From Acholoe squamosa (lineage: Eukaryota > Annelida > Polychaeta > Phyllodocida > Polynoidae): a DNA stretch of 64,000 nt. The stretch is taken from NCBI GenBank assembly GCA_949317995.1, contig OX439043.1, forward strand, positions 60,653,339 to 60,717,338, read 5' to 3'. Below are positions 49,401 through 61,125 of the stretch, piece by piece. The position numbers and the translations under genes were made by a program. Each line of letters opens with the position of its first letter. Position 1 is the stretch's first letter. The notes beneath the pieces are model-generated. The model was not told the DNA's origin. It ran no database searches and worked only from the letters and a program-made list of their open reading frames with translations.

Positions 49401-51767
49401 TCCAACGCGGATGTTCTCCAAACCAACGTTGAACATTTGGACTATTCCTCGAATGAAGTCTAACATCTTCTTGAAATTGTATTCCCGGACAGATCCAGAG
49501 GAGTCGACAACAAACATAACATCAGCCACAGCAGATTCACATGCTGAAAATATATAGAATGTTATCAGTAAATATAGATAAGCACACAGAGACCTATTAA
49601 CAAGCAATATCCCCGAACCGCGAAGCATAGAATGGTCAAGAACCTTAGGTCAAAGTAAAATGTGTTTTATGATAGTTCACATTTAAAAAATCTGGGGTGG
49701 TCACTTGTTTGTACTGTACTTGGAGCCTTAAGTTACTTGAATACCAGCCCCCAATTTGCTATGAGACTCACAACCAGTGGATGACTAAATTGCCTAAAAA
49801 TATCACCTCCAAAAATGTGTACGTTTTTAAAAATCAAAGAAAGGGATTACCATGGTCGATATTGAATGCAGACAAACATAGTTATTAAACTGAATCGGTG
49901 GGGCCAATGGCCTACATAAAATGCCATCATTCTAACATTTTTGGGGTAACTGTTTTTGGGGTAAATTGCTGCCTTGATATGCAATACTGACTTGATAAGT
50001 CTTCATGTGGCCAATTTTACACAAGCATTGTTATCAGGCTGCCATCCTTGCCAACAACTTGTTTTCAAAAGTTCTCTCACCTGAATGTTTAGTTTCAAAT
50101 TTCCCAAAAATGGCTTTTGTCACTATCTCACCATTTTTTCATTTAAAATTTAGTGGCAAATTGATAAGAAAATGATTTTTGTCACTGTCTCGCAGTTTTC
50201 TTACTAAGATTTTTGGTTGTAAGTTTACAAAAATTGGTTTTTGTCACTATCTCGCCATTCCTTCACACAAAATTTAGTGGTAAATTGATTAAAAATAGTT
50301 TTTGTCACTATCTCCCAGCTTTCTTACCTAAATTCTTTAGTTTTAAATTGACCAAAAATGGCTTTTGTCACTAACTCACCATTTTTTCACACACAATTTA
50401 GGGCAAATTGATAAAAAATGGTTTTTGTCACTATCTTGCCGTTTCCTTACTAAAATTTTTAACGCAGATTATAAGTCTCCCCTCACCTTCTGAAGAGCTG
50501 CCTATACCGTTCATGCATAGAACATAGATTTTAAAAACAAAAAACAGGGGTTTTATGACATTTTGGTGATTTTTCACCATCTAGCCTGATTGCATTGTGA
50601 GATGGTGACAAAAACCCCTTTTGTCACTATCTAGACATGTCTTGTTGGTATCTCACAGTTTTGTCAGTATCTAGCCTGATGATGACAAGATGCTAACAAA
50701 CCTATACATTTTTGTCAGTATTTCGCAGTTTTGTCACCATCTAGCTTAACACACCTGCATCCACATGATAGTCCCATTCCGGATTTGGAGCATTTAAAAA
50801 AAAAATCAATTCATTTTCAAAACTCAAAGTCCTATGGCCATCTCAAAACTTCCCTCATAGCTTTTTACCATCGGGGAGGACTGTGTGGGATGTTTTAGAG
50901 AAAAACCTTCCCTTAAATATTCTTTTATAAGGCGCACCAGGGGTCCATCGGCATGTGTAAGTCTGTACATTATATATGGGGTATAATAACAAGTACTGCA
51001 TTAAGTGCTAATGCTTCGGAGCAGTCTTACTCTCTTACCTATGATCACAGACTCTATTTCTTAGATGACAACATTGAATTGAAACATAACAGTGCCTTTC
51101 AAACACTGCTAAGATGGTCAATGACTGACAGACAGTCCTGGATCGATGTTTTATGGCCAAAGGCTGACAAACAATGCTATATATATATCAGTGCTTGTGG
51201 ATCCAATAGCTGACAAACATTGCTGCCTGGGACACTGTCTGTGGGGCCAATGGCCTACAGAAGATACTGCCTCAATCAAGTGTGTGTAGGGTCAGTCGTC
51301 TACAGATAACACTACATGGGTCAGTGCTTGTTGGCCGATGACAAAAAAAACCAACACAAATGATAGTCACCACCTTCTCATTTTATTTTGCATGTCAAAA
51401 TTTAATGTTATGTAAAGTGGATTTCTTAAATGGAATTATCTAGATAAAATCAGATAGCTGTTGAACAGTGTTTGATCAAGGCCATGTTTTAAAAAGGATT
51501 ACAATATTCATATTAGCACCTGAATAACTCTGCCCTTAAGACAAATGGTTGGTTAGTAAAGTTGATAGACACTCGCTAGACTCCATTGTCATTTTGAATA
51601 AAATCCTTACTGTTAAGTTCCGTTGCTGATCTGGCTGTAGTAGTTCGTCCATTTTGTCTACCACCATTTCCTCCGTTGCCACCACCTCCACCACCTTGTG
51701 CTTCAACTACTACAGAGACGCAAACCAAGCACACTGCTACCACTCGAAATATACACTTTAACTCCAT
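45287..51767 (-). CDS. Single-pass membrane VWA-domain protein with proline-rich cytoplasmic tail
   Basis: Seven exons: 51767-51611, 49543-49380, 49161-49052, 48716-48587, 47345-47183, 46805-46586, 46400-45287. They join in phase to 2058 nt, 685 residues plus TGA. Residues 1-23 are a signal peptide (VVVEA|Q). Residues 24-50 are a Gly-rich spacer. Residues 54 to about 240 are a VWA domain bounded by Cys, with a complete MIDAS: D66-S68-S70, T136/T137 and D170. Residues about 267-291 are one transmembrane helix followed by basic KKKKRPKTAKR. Residues 315-685 form a Ser/Arg-rich then Pro-rich cytoplasmic tail. VWA closest in style to matrilin/collagen-type domains. An adhesion or matrix receptor role is inferred. 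Not an anthrax-receptor relative by sequence, although the layout is similar. Confidence 0.88.
46586..46805 (-). CDS. VWA-protein exon 6: juxtamembrane, transmembrane helix and basic stop-transfer
   Basis: Phase 1 in, 2 out. Reads YSKLKAPAPYVPPQVGATTH, then the helix GGIIAAIVCGVLMFIIILLS, then YPGYIMAKRWVFGGKLPQKK and KKRPKTAKR. The basic cluster right after the helix sets a type I topology (N-terminus outside). The Pro-rich stalk is about 20 residues. Confidence 0.85.
46806..47182. other. Intron 5 of the VWA gene
   Basis: Nothing recognised besides the splice borders GTAAGA and CCTAG. Confidence 0.5.
47183..49543 (-). CDS. VWA-protein exons 2-5: the VWA domain
   Basis: Exon 2 (49543-49380) carries CESAVADVMFVVDSSGSVRE and NIRVGLIRFNSE. 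Exon 3 (49161-49052) VIPEFNLEQY and YTEGTTNMAGALR. Exon 4 (48716-48587) RKVAVLISDGRSDNRVWTVN. Exon 5 (47345-47183) NNVTIFALGIGSKVDRDELQ and the closing Cys. The only donor at the end of exon 2 that keeps the VWA alignment and phase is GAA|GCAAGT, a GC-type donor; the GT one base further in gives the wrong phase and an early stop. The MIDAS is complete, so divalent-metal-dependent ligand binding is plausible. Confidence 0.85.
47733..48036. repeat. Foldback repeat in VWA intron 4
   Basis: GTCTGGAGGGTATCTCAAAA near 47735 and the complementary CTTTTTGAGACACCCTCCAG near 48017-48036 form arms of about 30 bases around 240 bases. An 84-codon open frame crosses it by chance. Probably a degraded MITE. 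Confidence 0.6.
50098..50475. repeat. 61-bp tandem repeat in VWA intron 1
   Basis: The core TTTTTGTCACTATCTCGCCA recurs at about 50115, 50176, 50238, 50299, 50362 and 50421, a steady period near 61 bp. Every second unit shares TTTAGTGGCAAATTGAT, so the higher-order unit is about 122 bp. Degenerate TTTTGTCA(C/G)TATCT words continue to about 50745. Confidence 0.85.
51611..51767 (-). CDS. VWA-protein exon 1: signal peptide and Gly-rich spacer
   Basis: The ATG at 51767-51765 starts MELKCIFRVVAVCLVCVSVV, a short basic n-region and hydrophobic core with a likely cut after VEA (residue 23). GGGGGGNGGNGGRQNGR follows, then ARSATELN and the donor A|GTAAGG in phase 1. Secretion into the ER is expected. 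Opposite-strand open frames here are shadows. Confidence 0.85.
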
Positions 51768-54700
51768 TTTGTATCTGTACGAAAATCACATCCAAAGCTG
51801 CTCTGATGCCCTCATGGCTTCTGATAGGAATCCCTATCCCTTATGTTCTGTCTCACAAGGGTGTGACTGCTACATTCCTTCTCGTACTGGCCAGTGTGTC
51901 CTTAATAATGTCCACTGCTACGCAGAACTTAAAACGTTTACAGGTTCAGGTACATATAGGCCTATATTATTAGTCAGCTATACATTAGACTCAAAGTTAA
52001 TCTGCTTCTCGTTGTATGAAATTGATACAGTGGCCTTGGGATTATCACAGGCCAGTTGGGATTAACACCACAGGAAGCTGTTAGGATCATAGGCACTGGA
52101 TCAAAAGATTATGCCATTCTATTTAAATCATATCATACTTGCTCTTACATCGTTGCTCTGAGAAAGGTTTCAAAATAAATATGAGCTATAACTAATACTA
52201 TCACATGGTGTGTTATAAAAACGGAGTTGTATAGCTGGTACTAGGTTTCATGAGTAGTGCGATTCAACAGTTGAACGTCTAAATATCTCAGTAAAACCAG
52301 TTAGATTTGTGGCACAGTGTTTGGGGGTTCTCATTGATGATCATATAACTAAAATTCTAAATTTCTAAAGATATCTAATGATCATCACTGTGCAACGGTC
52401 AAAAAAGAGTCCAAACATACCAGTTTGGCCTCTTTGAGGCTGCTGAATCTGAAAACGATGTTTAAAAAATTGCCCATTGGCTCGCAATTGGGGATATCCA
52501 TAGGGTGCCATTATATGCTAAAAATCCCCTGCTGGCAATGATATTTCACTATTTTCACCTATATAATTTAGTAATTGAAGTGCAACCACTTTCTGATGTC
52601 ATGCCTGGCATTTGTCTGGGTAATATCAATAGCTTTGACACTGCTGCAAATCATATTTCACCCAAAAGTGGCTCCTGGGCCTGCATTATTGGAACCAGTT
52701 TTATGGAATGTTATGTGTTGGGTGATCGGATGCTACATGTGCTCAGTTGTAGCAGTTTATGTACTCTACCAGCGGCTGTGCCGCTGGGATTGTGGCGCGG
52801 GAAACTAACTCAGTCATGCTCCTAAAGGCAGAGTACTCATTCAGGCTGGAGTGGGCAAGCCTTAGACCCCACACTGACCTGAACTACATCTGGCCGCCAT
52901 CGTAGGCGTATATTCTTTTGGTAAAATGAAAATTTTTCAAATTGAAACACTGTGAATGGATTGCATTCAGTCTGCTAAGATGATAAATTTGCCACTTCAA
53001 AATCTTTATTCAATGCCTACAAAAGAAGATGTGTGCGTAATTACTATGGGTGAATGTAGCCCAAGACACCTCCTCCAGTGTCTGCCAGTGGTGCATTATG
53101 TGGTACGTTGTGCACTTTGCAAGCAGTAGGTTCGTTCTGCAGTCTAAAATGCGCAATGCTTGCAGCAGGTTCTGCCTATTGAAGACAACTCTGTTGATAT
53201 GACGTCACAGGCTGCTGAATAACTTTAAAAGATTTGTGTAATAAGCAAGAGTTCAACCTGGATCATGCCACTAGGTCAAGATGTATGTATTTCCACATCA
53301 AGTAGCCGTTGTTTTATGTCCATTCTAAACCACTGATTTTGAGGTAATTATTACTTCATTTTGGTGTAAGGGCAGCCACCTAAAGAAAATCAGCCATATT
53401 GCTGTGTTAATTTCCTCTAAACATTGTCTTCTGAGTCATTTAGAGCAAATAACCATGATTTATGAGGTTGCATGTAGACATCATTATTATCCATAATCAT
53501 GTGATAAAGGTTGTGGTAATTTGATATCATAACCAACAATAGGCTGCATAGTAAATGGAAGCCATGCCCTCAAAGCAGTCATAACATGATTTTTGAGGGC
53601 TGAAGATTATGTAGAGAGTGTGGATAAAGTGCTGGGCACACATAAAAAAAAAATCATCCAAAATATCGTTTCTGTATTTGAACTAGCATAATTCCCCCTC
53701 AAAACTGTGGCTTGGTAAGTGACAGACATTGGTAGAGATAACAACAGTTCTCTCGGAGAATACTACCAAAGATAGTGGTTACCTTTTCTGCTAGCAGGCT
53801 ACTGAAGGGGTCTGAAATGGGATACGCCCAAGATCATGTACAAGAGACAGGAAAAAACCAGTCCCAAACATGTGCTGACTGACAAACATTTTGAGCTTAT
53901 TTACTACTTTTATGGCAGATTACAGAGTGAAATGAACAATTCATTAGATATGGGTTTGGAAATGGTAATCAAAGACAAATAAATCACATTATATGTAAAA
54001 TCTGGTGTTTATGTAGTTTGCACTAACATAAACTTGGCTACTTAGGACAAAAATTGGTAATTCTAGGGTAGTATGGGTATCTTAATACTGAGAGCCACCT
54101 GCAAAAATCTGATGCTATTTTTGAATTTTCCAGGTCAGAATACACAGGGATTAGTGTGTTTCAGCTCTGTTTTTTCTTTTCTTTTGAAAGTGAAAATTTG
54201 TGACACTGTGTTCCAAAACAGAAAAATAACATGCCCTCTATTATTCCTTTTCTACTCAGACATCTGGCTGATTGCCCATAGAATGAGCCCCTTTGTTGTA
54301 TGTATAAATGGACAATCCTAAGCTTACTGTGAACTACCCAACATATATATGTCACTCGGGGGAACAGGGAGTGGTAGGGGATACCCAATGAAGTGTATGC
54401 GGGAGTCTATTGTGTTATCATAACGGTGTATGAACGTGTGTACCCTTCAAACCACGACCACAAAATGTGTGTTATAATAAGACACCTTATTTTGAGTCAA
54501 TTTGGACGATTACCAATGGGAAAATTATCAACATGACACAAGAGAAGAACATTTATAAACCCTTTAGCATGCTTTCACAAATGACCAATTGTTTTTTCGC
54601 TGCTACCTTGACAGCAAGCGTTTCTTGAGCTGCTCAGGCCTGTGAATAGTGGGTGAATAGTGACATACGTTGAAAGATGGGACCAGTATGTCCCTGGAAG

Positions 54701-56213
54701 GGGGTTTAACGAGGGGCAAGGTACCTACCATAGTCAGTGAATTTTACCTCAACCAGTGAAATTCAAATTCTACTGGACATCCATATTTAGCCCATAGAAT
54801 GAACCCTTTTCAACATAATAAAAACGTTTTTAAAAACGTTTTCTACCCAAGCCAAATAAAAACATTTGAAAACGTTGAAAAACCTTTTTGCCAAGTGGGT
54901 AGGTGCACTCAGGTAGTTCGATTAGTCAGGAGACTTCTTCTAGGTTCTGATAAAACCGATTCATTTTAGATGAAGCCATGCAGACTTAATTGTGAAAGAG
55001 GGAAACAAAAATGATAATTGCTCAGAGTACATGGGATATTGATATAGTCATAACTCTGTGAACAGACCCCCAAGTATAGAGTAGCCATAAGGTGGCAGCA
55101 CTGAATCAATTGCTCAGCATTATACATTACATATTTGCTTCTAGCCTTAGCATTACATTCCCAGACTACTGGTACATAGTCGTACTTGTGTATACATGTA
55201 TAGGTATGCCAATCAAATGCTAAAATGTCTATGAATACGTATATTCTTAATGTGAACACAATAATTGCCATAACTGAGGAGGTATGATATATAACATGCC
55301 CTCTATTGAATATAGCATGCCAGTAAGAGAGCACATTAAAATTGAGATTTCAAAGTCTATATTTATAGTTAGGTCTATCACGTATTATCTATTTCTTGTG
55401 GCATGAGCTCGTCTACTGGCCCATATATGTGTATGCCCTCACGAGCATCTGCAAAGGTCTCACTTCCTACTTTCATGTAATAATAAATACATTATCATGT
55501 ATTTCTACACCATCAAAAAAGGAGGACAGCTATAGTTATGTATTTGTCATCATGCTAGCCAAACAGCACTTACATTACATTCCAAGTACTTGTGATATAG
55601 CACATTACAAAACCTATGTAGTGAAATCGTCAGGTTATACAAGGATCAAAGTGCCTTTGTATGTGTCCAAAAAGAGAAAATCATAACAGAACTAATTAAC
55701 ATGTACGTGTGCTTACTATATAGCTCTGAGGTCCTGATATGTGTTCAGTATAGTATAGTATAGCTATGGTCGATATTTATTTTCATATACACTGCAAGGC
55801 ACGCAGACTGTGTGGGCTGTACGTGTAAGAATATAAGTCTCTGTCTCAGCCCTAATGCTGAACCTTGTGGAACACCTCATCCACTGAAGAGGGATACAGA
55901 CACACCTAAGGCTACTAGGACCTTGGTGCAATCTCCTTGTGCCAGCCATTCTCAAGTATAGATAATGATTTAAGGAGGATAAATTTCAGGGCCCCAGCTG
56001 CAATGTATTAACTTGTATGAGAGGTGAATACCATCTTTGGGCAGAGATTTCGCTGAAGTAGAAACTGAGCGGCAAGCTGGAATAGTGTGTTTCAGCTTTA
56101 GAAGGGGACTGTGTGCGTACGTGATACCATAGAAAACAAAACGTTGTTGGATGTATTCGTTTAGCTATTTAGGATATTATTTCTATTTGATGTGATTTCG
56201 AATTTAACTCGAC
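51768..56213. other. Intergenic region between divergent genes
   Basis: 4.4 kb separating the start codons of the VWA gene (minus) and the calmodulin-like gene (plus), so both promoters should lie here. No TATA box is convincing near either start. A palindromic AAAACGTTTTTAAAAACGTTTT block sits at about 54824-54845. Open frames at 52505-52825 and 55396-55686 have no recognisable content. Confidence 0.4.
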
Positions 56214-59200
56214 ATGGCTCTGTTTTCCGATAAACGTGCGGAGAAGAAGGCAGCTGAGAAGGAGAAGGAGTTCCAGCGTGCATTAGGGGGCCCACAACAA
56301 GAGGTAAGTCTACATAATATATACTAACAATACTCATCTAGTTAGACCACATTATTAATCAGGGGTAGACTGTGGGCCTGGGGAAATCATTTTACTTTAT
56401 TTGTGGTTCAACACGGTAAAAGGTACTCCCGCGCACCCCTTCGTGGGCATACCTCTTACCGTGTTGATCCACATTTTTAAAACAGAATCATGGCTTACCT
56501 ACATAATTCACATTGAGAAATCTAAGGGGCCACAGCCAAATGTACGAGCCATTGGCCCCCGGGCCAGTGTAAGTGTCTACCCCTGAAATTTAAGTAGAGA
56601 CTTTCCCCATTGATTTGTGTAAATTGTGCATCTTAAAGTCCTATGGGCAAAATTTGGAACATATATTTCATCAATGATGTTCTCATTCCATTCCTTGACT
56701 GACTTGAGTAAAGCAAACCGTGAGATATTTTTACAGTAATACATACACATCTTAGACATAATAGATTCACCTCATTGTTTACAGCCAGAGGTGGAACTAC
56801 CTCCAGGAGTTATTGAAGGTAAGCAGTATCATGGATACGGGAAACAGAACCCATTTATAACACAATTTTTGAACACCTATCTTATCCTCATCAATGACTC
56901 TACATGTATATCTATAAGTGCTATCTCGGACGAAAATAACACTTTGCTACATGTAATTGTTATCTGATGATCAACACTATTGGTATTGTTTTACATTTTA
57001 TCAGAACATAGTGAAGCCATCGTAAAGGCCCATGATAAAATTCAAGTAAGTGTATGCATGTAGATAAATGCATAACACAATAGCTCATATATATTCTCAT
57101 TCATCATAATTTCAGAGTTCCGGGAGGCGTTCTCTCTGTTTGACAAGGATGGGGATGGAACCATCACCACCAAGGAGTTAGGCACCGTGATGAGATCCCT
57201 AGGACAGGACCCAACAGATGAAGAACTGGAGGAGATGATCAATGAAGTGGATGCTGACGGTCTGTAATTACTATGGTTACTCGTGTATAAGGCACGTCTT
57301 GTGTATAAGGGTCACCATGAGTTCATACCAGAAGTATAAGGCGCATCTTGTGTATAAGGGTCACCATAAGTTCATACCAGAAGTATAAGGCGCATCCGGG
57401 ATCAGTTTTTGGTTATTTTAGTAGTGTTCTGTATTGTTTCAAATCCTCGCATATAAAGCACATCTTGGCTTCAAGCAGATACGGAAAGGGCAACAAAGGT
57501 TTATCCTCACTTACACCACAGGATTTCAATGGATTTCACACCATTTGCATATTGCACACAACGTCTGGTATAAGCTGGCTGATATACTAGTACAGGATTT
57601 AAAGGGGTGTAAAGCATATAGGGAATCTATAAGGCACCTTTTGTTTTATATCGCTTACACCCCTGTCCTCTTATAGTAACATATGAACTGTGCCTTATAA
57701 ATACTGGATTTCTGACTTATGATGAAGAAATAAACCTGCATTATTCGCCAAGGCTTCATGTTATTCTATCATCATGATGTACCAATGACAGCAATATTAA
57801 CCTGTTAGCGAGTGCTACCAACGCACCATAGCTTTTTGGTGTAGGGAGATAGAGACTGTTGTAATTGGAAATTGCTCCATTTGAAAAAAAGGTCGATAAT
57901 AAGAAGCAACATTTCTCCAAAAAATCAAAATATTAATTTGGTTCATTTTACATTGTATTAAGTTAATTGACCATGCATTTGCTTCATATCATCCATAGGA
58001 AATGGAGAAATCGATTTCGATGAATTCCTTACGATGATGTCTCGGAAAATAAAGGTAGGTATGCTATCCATTAAGCTTAGATCTATCGATTATTAAATTG
58101 ATATACTTGACACAACAAACCATGCTAGAATTACCCCGAAATGGACTGTGCCCAGGACCAATGCACGTCAGCGAATGACTAAACGATTGACTCTATAATT
58201 ACCTATAAAATGGTATATGATATTAATTTTGATTTCTCCAAAATAATTGAAAAAAGTTCTAATCCTGTGGTCCCATGGTCGGGTTATACTCCGAAATATA
58301 TCGTTCTTGGTGATACAAAAATAGCCTTACTAGGCGATCTGTAACTAGATGGGCAAGTAAAATTACATTCTAATATCCGAAATGATTAATAAAAAAAGCT
58401 GGGCTGCAATATTTTATTTTCAGGAAACGGACTCGGAGGAGGAGGTGCGGGAGGCCTTCACCTTGTTTGATCGTGATAAGGATGGGTTCTTAAATCAGAG
58501 GGAACTGAAAGAGGTAAGGCAGTTGCCATTATTTATTAACCGGGGGGGGGGGTAAAATCTTTTGACCCTTCTTGAGGAGGGGGGGGGTAATAAAATCGAC
58601 CACTTTTAACGCCAAAAACCCATCCCCCAACCACCCACCCATATTGATAAATATGCTCACACCCGAAGATGTGCAGTGTGAGACAGCTATAATAAGGCCA
58701 CAAGGAAATAAAAGTCCAGAGTGCGCCCTATAGGATCAATTGGAGTGGGTAAGAAGATGTCATAGAAAAGTACAAATTTAAGTGAAGAAAATCATTATAG
58801 TTAACACTGAACACTCGACAGTTTCATGTGCCTTCAGATAGGTGGCAGCACTACAGCACAGCTGTAACCGTGGCCAACACTGTCTGAATTCAGGGTTGGT
58901 TTAAATACACTCTAAAAAATGTGTTTTAACTAAAACACATTTTCATCATCTAAACACTTTTCCTAAAACACTTTACACTTAGGTTTATAAAAAGTGTTTT
59001 AATACTTGGTTCCAATCCAACTCACCAGGTGGCAGGGGCCACCTATGATGGTACTATTGTAACATTCATATGGACACAAATGTCTGAATTTAAGTATAAA
59101 TGATAATGATACACAGCATCCTGATAGAAAGTCACATTTACACTTTACCTTAGAATGAATTTGTGAAAGAAATATCTAAAAATTACCTTCTCAATACCTT

Positions 59201-61018
59201 GATTCCAATGTAACCCATGATAAACACCCATTTTGTAACATTCAGGATTAAAACATACATCCCAGTCCTAAACACTCTGACTAGCCGGGAGGCGTTTCGC
59301 AGTCAGTAGCGCGTCCGCTCGCGGGCCGTAAGGTCGTGAGTTTGGTTCCCGGCCAGGCCGGGGCACAGTGGTGGTTCCAAATGTCACTGTAAGGTGTCGT
59401 TTGAGTTCCCTCCTGCTCTGGCTAGGCTGTGCTGGAAAGTCTCTCGGCGGTCATGGCAGACAAATGACTTAAAACAGGCCTGTCCATCTCTCACTATGCC
59501 TATGTAGTGATGGATGTTAAAGAACCATTGCCTAGGTAAATGTGTAGGGGTGTGCTTTCTATCTTTCGTTAGATTCGGTCACCATCATCCCCCCTCACCA
59601 CTAGACTAGGGTCTGGGCACAACGCCACAAGGGTAATCTCACTTTGGTGTGGATACAACCCGCGGGACCTCTCACCCTTGCGTGTCGGCCGTAAGGAAGG
59701 CACGAGGTGAGATAAAATTCGATCATCATCATCACTCTGACTAACTCTGTGCATCAATGTGTTTGAACTCATCTTGACTGTAGGCCAAGCCTGGTTAGCA
59801 CAGAATTAATGTTGATAACTGGATGACCAACATTCATCAACTTGCTATCAACATAACTTCAATATTCTCTACCTGTAGAGAGACATCAATATGCAGTAGG
59901 AAGGACTTAGTTATACTAAAACTGGGACCATGGGTTATAAATGGAAAATGAAATAATAGCAAGGGCATAAATTTGCCTGAAGCTCATTTTAAACGCTTTC
60001 TGAACCTAAACACTTTATTCTCAGAATCATTTAAACACTTTTTCATCTAAAACACATTTAAATCAAAACACTTTTGAATTTTTAAACACCTTTTGAAAAA
60101 GTGTTTTGTGTTTTGCCCAAAAAATGTGTTTAACAAAGTGTTACAAGAAAGTGTTTTAAATACAGGTAAAAGTGTTTAAAAACAAAGCACATTTTTAGAG
60201 TGTATCCAGCTGCCTCAAGCTTGTCTCTAATGATAAGTAACACTATCACACAAGGAGTAAAGGAAGAAGATCGCTGTAAAAGATACATGTACTTGATATG
60301 TGCATAGCCACTTGATGTTAAAACGAGGAGATGCACCCACTGAAATTTATTATAATTCACAACTGCGTCACACAAACTCTGCCGTACTACCCACAGATGT
60401 AAATCAGGGCAACAGTTCTTTCCAGTGAAGACAAAGTGCTACCACAGTCAGAGGCAAAAGGCTCTACATTAATATAGTTTCATATAGTAGCAGAAAATCT
60501 CACTAATCAGAATATAAAACACCATTGAATTTGAGAATACCTTTATCAATTAATGTTTCAGGTGATGAATAACCTTGGAGAGAACCTGACAGATGAGGAG
60601 ATTATAGAGATGATAAAGGAGGCTGATATGGATGGGGATGGAAAAATTAGTTATACAGGTAGTACATAACTTTAGATAAATAAACCTATAAAAATGGATT
60701 TTTATGTTTGTCCTTCTCTATAAGGCTCTTCATGATATGAGTGTGCTATATATTTAGGGAGGAAGTAGCGACACAGCCAGTGTCGCAATATTGAATCACT
60801 TTAACGAAACGGCTTTATAAAAACTGATTTCATGTAAGTCTGGTGATCAAAATGATGCAAACTACTCTATAGAATGATAAGGTTAAGGAGTTAATATTTT
60901 ATACTGCAAATAAGCAAATTTGTGATATATACATGTACTTCCTTATAAATGTTTTAGAACCATTCATCAGTTTTTTTAAACTCTTCTTTCAGAGTTCGTC
61001 AGTATGATGAATAAATGA
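56214..61018 (+). CDS. Calmodulin-like protein with N-terminal extension, four EF hands
   Basis: Eight exons: 56214-56303, 56785-56818, 57005-57045, 57118-57259, 57999-58054, 58424-58513, 60562-60658, 60993-61018; all junctions agree in phase, total 191 residues. The first 55 residues are a charged, helix-prone extension ([20 protein letters not shown]). The rest aligns end to end with calmodulin. Loops: EF1 64-75 ([12 protein letters not shown]), EF2 100-111 ([12 protein letters not shown]), EF3 137-148 ([12 protein letters not shown]), EF4 173-184 ([12 protein letters not shown]). All have acidic ligands at positions 1, 3 and 12, so four Ca2+ sites are expected. It replaces calmodulin's IAEFKEAF start with KIQFREAF. 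Target unknown; the extension could direct localisation or a dedicated partner. Not ordinary calmodulin, which is 149 residues. Confidence 0.9.
56402..56473. repeat. Hairpin in intron 1 of the calmodulin-like gene
   Basis: TGTGGTTCAACACGGTAAAA plus GGTA at 56402-56425 pairs with TACC plus TCTTACCGTGTTGATCCACA at 56450-56473: 24-base arms with few mismatches and a 24-base loop. Could be a very short MITE remnant. No evidence that it is a microRNA precursor. Confidence 0.7.
57280..57705. mobile_element. MITE-like repeat with TATAAGGCGC words
   Basis: A 49-bp unit (GTGTATAAGGGTCACCATGA ... GTATAAGGCGCATCTT) is present twice at 57301-57396. TATAAGGCAC at the left end and GTGCCTTATA at 57690-57699 are inverted. 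It lies just after the exon 4 donor. Confidence 0.6.
58520..58660. repeat. G-run/C-run repeat, remnant of a foldback element
   Basis: TTATTTATTAACCGGGGGGG at the left and CCCACCCATATTGATAAAT at the right recall the inner ends of the element at 1941-2177 (ATTATTTATCAACAGGGGGG), but the outer GGAGTGGTCA ends are absent. Confidence 0.5.
58906..60205. mobile_element. Non-autonomous TIR element, ACACTCTAAAAA termini
   Basis: TACACTCTAAAAAATGTGTT at the left and, inverted, TACACTCTAAAAATGTGCTT at the right. Subterminal regions are filled with AAACACTTT / AAGTGTTTT words in both orientations over about 100 bp each. No transposase. Length 1.3 kb, including a SINE insertion of 450 bp. In intron 6 of the calmodulin-like gene. 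Confidence 0.75.
59284..59733 (+). mobile_element. tRNA-derived SINE with intact target duplication
   Basis: The head has box A-like CGCAGTCAGTAGCGCGTCC and box B-like GTTTGGTTCCCGGCC. The body is 380 bp, with CTTAAAACAGGCCTGTCCAT and TAGTGATGGATGTTAAAGAA. The 3' end is a short (ATC)n tail. ACTCTGACTA flanks it on both sides (59274-59283 and 59734-59743), an exact 10-bp target duplication. It lies inside the larger TIR element. Confidence 0.88.
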
Positions 61019-61119
61019 GCATATTATAGTCTACCAAGCAAGGATCTACGATGTACGTGCGTGTCTTGTGTCAGCTTCAAGTGGTTGTTGGTAAATGTTT
61101 TCCATGGTAGAAATTTCCC

Positions 61120-61125
61120 AATAAA
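61120..61125 (+). terminator. Polyadenylation signal of the calmodulin-like gene
   Basis: AATAAA 102 bases after the stop codon TGA (61016-61018), a normal distance for a short 3' UTR. Confidence 0.65.

Noticed and set aside
45287-51767. Anthrax-toxin-receptor (ANTXR) orthologue
   Set aside because: Similar layout (VWA, TM, Pro-rich tail), but the VWA sequence follows the matrilin/collagen pattern, there is no Ig-like stalk, and the tail motifs differ.
56402-56473. microRNA precursor hairpin
   Set aside because: The arms are of suitable length, but the stem resembles a palindromic repeat end and nothing supports processing.
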